Origin: an uncultured Caryophanales bacterium
GTDB lineage: Bacteria; Bacillota_I; Bacilli_A; RFN20; CAG-826
DNA length: 9,229 nt
Reading direction: 5' to 3'
Assembly: GCA_946622925.1 (NCBI GenBank)
Contig: CAMOQM010000029.1
Location: 1-9,229 of the forward strand
Shown here: piece by piece, positions 6,230 through 9,229 of the stretch
Layout of the letters: every line of letters begins with the position of its first letter
How positions within the stretch are numbered: the stretch's first letter is position 1
Program-made: the position numbers and the translations under genes
The notes under the pieces: model-generated
What the model was told of the DNA's origin: nothing
The model's database searches: none
Seen by the model: only the letters and a program-made list of their open reading frames with translations

Positions 6230-6244
6230 GTTAATTTTATTAAC
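6230..6244. repeat. Short inverted repeat at the rlu-pgm junction
   Basis: GTTAAT/ATTAAC with a 3-nt centre spans the rlu stop codon and the 12-nt gap before the phosphoglucomutase start. It is AT-rich and weak as a hairpin; a role in translation of the downstream gene is possible but unproven. Confidence 0.3.
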
Positions 6245-7208
6245 GGGAACAGAGTATTTCAATAACGGATGATAATTCCTTGGGGAGCTCGCTCTTAAAT
6301 GTCTTGCCATTTAAGGAAGAGAGGACCCCGCCCACTTCATCAAAAGAAAGGGAATAGGCGTGGAGGAATTGGGATTCAAGCCCAGTCAAGGCTTTGACTT
6401 CGCGACAGGATTTAAAATCCCCATATTTCTCATCGCCGACTAAAGGATGCTTAATCGCGGCCATATGGACTCTGATTTGGTGGGTCCTACCCGTAACGAG
6501 GTTAACTTCCACTAAGGTATAATTCCCATAACGCTTCACCGGTTTATATAAGGTTAAGGCAGTCTTCCCTCCATCTTTGATGGATTTAACGTAGACCCGA
6601 CCATTTTGGCTATCCTTCCATAAAGGAAGATCGACTTGGCCTTCTTTATCAATATCGCCCAAAACCAAAGCCAAATAAGTCTTATGGATTTGGGTCCGTT
6701 CTTTAAATAATTCGGCTAATTGTTTTAAGGCGGCATCGGTTTTACCATAGACCACTAGTCCCGAGGTATTCCTATCTAACCTATGGGCGGGAGAAGGAAC
6801 AAATCCCGGGATATTGGGATCGAATTCGCCTTTGAGGTAAAGATAATCCAAGACGGCGTTGCCAAGAGTTTCTCTAACCCCGGTTTTATCCCCATATACC
6901 AAGACCCCTTTGGGCTTATCGACGATCAAAACGTTTTCGTCTTCATAAACGATTGGATAAGGGAATTCGCGTTTAACGGCGGGACGTTCCTTTTTAAAAT
7001 CCTCAAGTTGGGCGTCGGTAACGTAAATGCGGACGACATCACCACTATTAATGATGGCGTCTTTTTTCACCCAATGGCCGTTTATCTTGATGTCTTTCTT
7101 CCTAAAGGCTTTATAAATGAAGCCCAAAGGGGCTTCGGGCAGATATTTGCGGACGAATTTCTCGACCTTTTGGCCTTGGCAGGAAGTTGGAACGACGATT
7201 TCTTTCAT
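6240..7208 (-). CDS. RluA-family 23S rRNA pseudouridine synthase (RluC/RluD-like)
   Basis: RluA-family enzymes isomerise uridine to pseudouridine in large-subunit rRNA. The 322-aa product has an N-terminal S4 RNA-binding domain (about 12-66, with IKINGHWVKKD..INSGDVV) followed by the catalytic domain. The active-site motif is HRLDRNTSGL with Asp145, and the C-terminal VTGRTHQIRVHMA...HPLVGDEKYG block (about 238-263) is typical. The HRLDR.TSG wording is shared by RluC and RluD, so the target uridine is not settled. In B. subtilis the related yjbO sits near yjbK and spx, in line with this neighbourhood. ATG 7208 lacks a Shine-Dalgarno and follows a -10 box by only 9 nt, so the mRNA may be nearly leaderless. 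It is the first gene of an operon with the phosphoglucomutase. Confidence 0.93.
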   Translation of the reverse strand: MKEIVVPTSCQGQKVEKFVRKYLPEAPLGFIYKAFRKKDIKINGHWVKKDAIINSGDVVRIYVTDAQLEDFKKERPAVKREFPYPIVYEDENVLIVDKPKGVLVYGDKTGVRETLGNAVLDYLYLKGEFDPNIPGFVPSPAHRLDRNTSGLVVYGKTDAALKQLAELFKERTQIHKTYLALVLGDIDKEGQVDLPLWKDSQNGRVYVKSIKDGGKTALTLYKPVKRYGNYTLVEVNLVTGRTHQIRVHMAAIKHPLVGDEKYGDFKSCREVKALTGLESQFLHAYSLSFDEVGGVLSSLNGKTFKSELPKELSSVIEILCSR

Positions 7209-7217
7209 TGCTTAGAA

Positions 7218-7246
7218 AGTATAGCCAAGATTTCTCATTGCGTCAT
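7218..7246 (-). promoter_or_regulatory. Candidate rlu-pgm promoter
   Basis: On the minus strand ATGACG (7241-7246) and TATACT (7218-7223) are spaced by 17 bp. The expected start site near 7211 gives a leader of about 3-4 nt before the rlu ATG. The -35 overlaps that of the divergent tRNA promoter. Confidence 0.5.
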
Positions 7247-7266
7247 TAAATTAAAACCACTATAAT
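7238..7266 (+). promoter_or_regulatory. Candidate tRNA-Ser promoter
   Basis: TTGCGT (7238-7243), a 17-bp spacer and a perfect TATAAT (7261-7266) point to a start near 7273. The short leader contains GCCT-GAAA-AGGC (7274-7285), a small hairpin just before the mature tRNA 5' end that RNase P would remove. Confidence 0.6.
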
Positions 7267-7290
7267 CTTGCTTGCCTGAAAAGGCACTCC

Positions 7291-7381
7291 GGAGGAATAC
7301 CCAAGTGGTCGAAGGGGCGGGCTTGGAAAGCTCGTAGGTCTCGAAAGGGGCGCTAGGGTTCAAATCCCTATTCCTCCGCCA
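7291..7381 (+). tRNA. tRNA-Ser (anticodon GGA), CCA encoded
   Basis: The acceptor stem GGAGGAA (7291-7297) pairs with TTCCTCC (7371-7377), followed by discriminator G and an encoded CCA. The anticodon stem CGGGC/GCTCG encloses the loop TTGGAAA with anticodon GGA at 7325-7327, which reads UCC and UCU. A long variable arm (about 7335-7353, GTCTC-GAAA-GGGGC with two G-U pairs) marks a class II tRNA as expected for serine. The T arm TAGGG-TTCAAAT-CCCTA is at 7354-7370. UCC codons are frequent in the neighbouring genes, matching this anticodon. Confidence 0.97.
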
Positions 7382-7394
7382 GCATTGTTAAAAT

Positions 7395-7425
7395 ATCCCC
7401 AAGGATTTTCTCCAAGGGGATTTTT
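7395..7425 (+). terminator. Terminator of tRNA-Ser
   Basis: ATCCCC (7395-7400) pairs with GGGGAT (7416-7421), with an inner GGA/TCC pairing across an AA/AA internal loop, followed by a T-run (7421-7425). It lies 14 nt after the tRNA CCA end and fits a single-gene tRNA transcript. Confidence 0.75.
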
Positions 7426-7780
7426 AAATACCTATCATGTAAATTGGGCAATACCAGTTATCGGCATTAATTGGGAATAAATCTTCCCTTGAATCATTCA
7501 TAGTGCCTTTCGAAATTAACTTTCCATATTTTTAAAAAACCAAAACATAATTTGCGTCCTTCTCAAAGACGAACTCCCTTTCCACTATTACGGCATCTTT
7601 GATGACTTGATGCTGATCGAAGATTACTCTTTAATTACTTCGTGATTCAAATTCAGTCCTCTTTGTCGAGTATGTTCGACATTATTTCGCATTTTTTGTC
7701 TAACATAGTCGACAGCTTTAAGAATATCGTGTTTACAAGAGAGTCTGCAAATAACCGTGCAAGTTGGCTAACTGGCAATT
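7426..7780. other. AT-rich intergenic region, no confident gene
   Basis: About 355 nt lie between the tRNA and amylase terminators. The base composition is much more AT-rich than the genes, and the C-ending codon preference of the neighbours is absent. Contents seen: a weak GGGAA/TTCCC hairpin at 7473-7488, a long imperfect inverted repeat at 7664-7714, and a minus-strand frame from 7630 to 7424 that is open except for one TAA at 7534-7532. Short open stretches occur on both strands across the inverted repeat, so none is convincing. No promoter with both boxes was found. It may be decayed coding DNA or a remnant of a small repeat element. Confidence 0.5.
7664..7714. repeat. Imperfect 18-bp inverted repeat
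   Basis: The arm GTCGAGTATGTTCGAC (7665-7680) matches the reverse complement of 7698-7713 (GTCGACTATGTTAGAC) at 14 of 16 positions, and one more pair adds at each side. The loop is 15 nt. The first arm is also palindromic in itself (GTCGA-N6-TCGAC), so the structure could be two related binding sites or one RNA hairpin. Confidence 0.6.
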
Positions 7781-7806
7781 AAAAGCCGCTCAAACGAGCA
7801 GCTTTT
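7781..7806 (-). terminator. Terminator of the amylase gene
   Basis: On the minus strand AAAAGCTGCTC-GTTT-GAGCGGCTTTT forms an 11-bp stem with one G-U pair and a 4-nt loop, ending in a T-run, 17 nt beyond the amylase stop. On the plus strand the same position is a C-A mismatch, so the element favours minus-strand transcripts. Confidence 0.8.
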
Positions 7807-7823
7807 GCATGGTTTTAGGCTTT

Positions 7824-9229
7824 TTATTTGGCGAATGAGCTTCCACCAATCTTGCTGCCATTTAAGACATAGACGCGGATATTGCCTTGCCCACTCGCGC
7901 TCGCGGTGAAGGAGGAGCCGTTCTTGGTATCTCCAGTAACAAGATCAACCCACTTTCCATTAGGAAGTCCAGTGAAGGTGTGCGATCCTGAGAAGACGAC
8001 GCAGGCAATCGAATCGACGCCATTCGCGGTATAGCGTCTAACATAGGCCCGTTCGCCGACTTTGCTATATTGGCCCATTTGGAGGGCAGGGACGGCTAGA
8101 CGAATCTTATTAAGCATTTGGATATGCTTGGCCAAAGAGCCATTTAAGGTTTCCCCAACCTTGCCACTACCGCTGCCATTACCAAATCCAGAGACATTAA
8201 CGTCCCCTTCAAGGTAATCGCCAAAATATGCGCGACCGGTTTCACTTAATGGTTTATTCGGACCAACGTCGATTGGCGTGCCGGCATTAAGCCGGACTTC
8301 GGTGCCATAGTACATGCAGGGGATGCCACGGAAAGTGAAGATGAGGTTAAGCTTTTCCGCCCATTCGGATTCGGAATAGCTAGGCCTGATGAGGTCTTGG
8401 GGCTCAGGGGCATAGTCGTGGGAATCGACATAGGTTACGTTATAGGTGGCGTCATTGAAATGACCGTCATCGTTATTGGCGTCGTTTAAAACCTTATTGA
8501 CGTCTTCCATCGAACGGTGGAGGCGGAAGTCGATGACCGAATTGCCGTTCCACTTGGAATGGTCTGGAGTGTGATAAACGTAACCGGAATTTAGATAGGC
8601 ATTGTTGGTCGTTCTCGTATCCGAGTTAGCTTCCTTGTAATCGTTATAGTTTTGCTCGGCCGAAGCGTAGTTGGTCTCCTTATCGCCCCAAGGGTAAGTC
8701 TTTTCTTCCTTCCAAGTATAGAAAGAAGGAGAAAGGGAAGGAATGCCATGGTTATATAACTCGGTAACGCGGGCGCAGACTTCGCCAAACATGAAGAAAT
8801 TATCGTCGTTACGGCACTTCTTCGCGTATTCGTGAAGGGCCGGGAAGAAGTAATTATTGAGGGTGAGGCGATTAATATGCTTCATCGTGTCGATACGGAA
8901 AGCGTCGACGCCCATCCGGATGAATTTGCCATAGCTATCGACGAGATATTCGGCAACCCGCGGGTTCTCGGTATTTAAATCGACGCAGTCGCCAGCGATT
9001 TGGGCCACTTGCTCGCCCTGGGTCTCCCAAGAGAATTGACCATAATGATGATAGATGCCATTAGGATCGCCATCTTCGGATTTCATGGTTTCGATGCGGG
9101 CGTTATATTGCTCGCCACCGCTCATGGAAGCGTAGTTAGGATATTTCTTATAAAGAGGTCCATTGAGGTTTAGTTGCATCTCGGCATTGAAATCATCGGG
9201 ATCTTGGGTGGGATCTTTGATAAACATCG
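7824..9229 (-). CDS. GH13 alpha-amylase, C-terminal part (start outside window)
   Basis: GH13 enzymes cleave alpha-1,4-glucosidic bonds in starch, glycogen and related glucans by a retaining mechanism. About 468 codons are visible and the frame is open to the right edge. The ATG at 9227 is internal, since the beginning of the barrel with conserved region I (DxVxNH) is missing. Counting from that Met, the visible conserved blocks are region II GVDAFRIDTMKH (nucleophile Asp113, Arg111), region III FMFGEV (acid/base Glu149) and region IV YVDSHD (His270, Asp271), so the catalytic triad is intact; VDSHD replaces the common VENHD. After GIPCMYYGTE and APIDVGP-like GTPIDVGPNKPLSETGRAYFGD comes a beta-rich C domain (about 377-467) with Gly/Ser-rich loops. 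Such enzymes are normally secreted, but the signal peptide would be off the edge. It ends at a good terminator. Confidence 0.9.
   Translation of the reverse strand, partial: MFIKDPTQDPDDFNAEMQLNLNGPLYKKYPNYASMSGGEQYNARIETMKSEDGDPNGIYHHYGQFSWETQGEQVAQIAGDCVDLNTENPRVAEYLVDSYGKFIRMGVDAFRIDTMKHINRLTLNNYFFPALHEYAKKCRNDDNFFMFGEVCARVTELYNHGIPSLSPSFYTWKEEKTYPWGDKETNYASAEQNYNDYKEANSDTRTTNNAYLNSGYVYHTPDHSKWNGNSVIDFRLHRSMEDVNKVLNDANNDDGHFNDATYNVTYVDSHDYAPEPQDLIRPSYSESEWAEKLNLIFTFRGIPCMYYGTEVRLNAGTPIDVGPNKPLSETGRAYFGDYLEGDVNVSGFGNGSGSGKVGETLNGSLAKHIQMLNKIRLAVPALQMGQYSKVGERAYVRRYTANGVDSIACVVFSGSHTFTGLPNGKWVDLVTGDTKNGSSFTASASGQGNIRVYVLNGSKIGGSSFAK

Noticed and set aside
7665..7680. LexA (SOS) box
   Set aside because: The minus strand contains CGAACAT but the second half does not match GTTCG at the right spacing; only a half-site is present.
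7627..7740. Spo0E-like short protein on the minus strand
   Set aside because: A stretch reading GLNLNHEVIKE is reminiscent, but the required SQxLDxLI motif does not follow and a stop comes at once; all frames here are open because of the inverted repeat and base composition.
7291..7823. Genomic island integrated at tRNA-Ser
   Set aside because: No copy of the tRNA 3' end and no integrase were found in the window; the amylase gene lies on the other side but the right boundary is not visible.
9225..9227. ATG as true start of the amylase
   Set aside because: The GH13 barrel start and region I are missing, and the frame is open to the edge, so the gene is cut by the window.
1..9229. Mycoplasma-type genetic code (TGA = Trp)
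   Set aside because: TGA ends the EIIB-like and CYTH genes at the expected places and Trp is encoded by TGG.

Overview
The window looks like a compact chromosomal segment from a Gram-positive bacterium of the Bacilli/Mollicutes side of the Firmicutes, probably an uncultured host-associated lineage. The evidence is RNase J, an Spx regulator with its CxxC switch, a CYTH phosphatase, a PgcA-type phosphoglucomutase and Gram-positive-like promoters and terminators. TGA is used as a stop for two genes and Trp is TGG, so the code is the standard bacterial one and not the mycoplasma code. Coding regions have moderate GC with a strong preference for C-ending codons, while the intergenic DNA is clearly AT-rich.

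Layout, left to right: the 3' end of an RNase J gene followed 2 nt later by maf (+); a membrane-anchored EIIB-like protein lacking the catalytic Cys (-); a CYTH phosphatase gene overlapping a 68-aa orphan gene (+); spx (-); trpS overlapping a Cof-type HAD phosphatase gene (+); a pseudouridine synthase gene followed by a phosphoglucomutase gene (-); tRNA-Ser(GGA) (+); about 350 nt of AT-rich DNA with an imperfect long inverted repeat; and the C-terminal part of a GH13 alpha-amylase (-) that runs off the right edge. No mobile element or CRISPR array was seen.

Transcription units alternate strand and are packed tightly. Divergent pairs share short promoter regions. Convergent pairs overlap by 4 to 14 nt, and their intrinsic terminators can be found inside the coding sequence of the opposing gene (three good cases). 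The spx/orphan pair instead shares one perfectly palindromic bidirectional terminator. Several minus-strand genes have a -10-like box almost touching the start codon and no Shine-Dalgarno, suggesting leaderless mRNAs.

Functionally most genes are housekeeping: RNA decay (RNase J), nucleotide-pool hygiene (Maf), polyphosphate-type substrate hydrolysis (CYTH), thiol stress control (Spx), tRNA charging (TrpS), rRNA modification (Rlu) and glucose-phosphate interconversion (PGM). Starch-type glucan breakdown by the amylase could feed glucose towards PGM, but the two are not in one operon. The neighbourhood EIIB-CYTH-spx-trpS-HAD resembles, from memory, the Mycoplasma MG125-MG129 region and the B. 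subtilis trpS/spx/yjbK/yjbO area. I did not find a clear new multi-gene system. The most interesting points are the Cys/His tail on Spx, the Cys-less anchored EIIB, and the terminators embedded in opposing genes.
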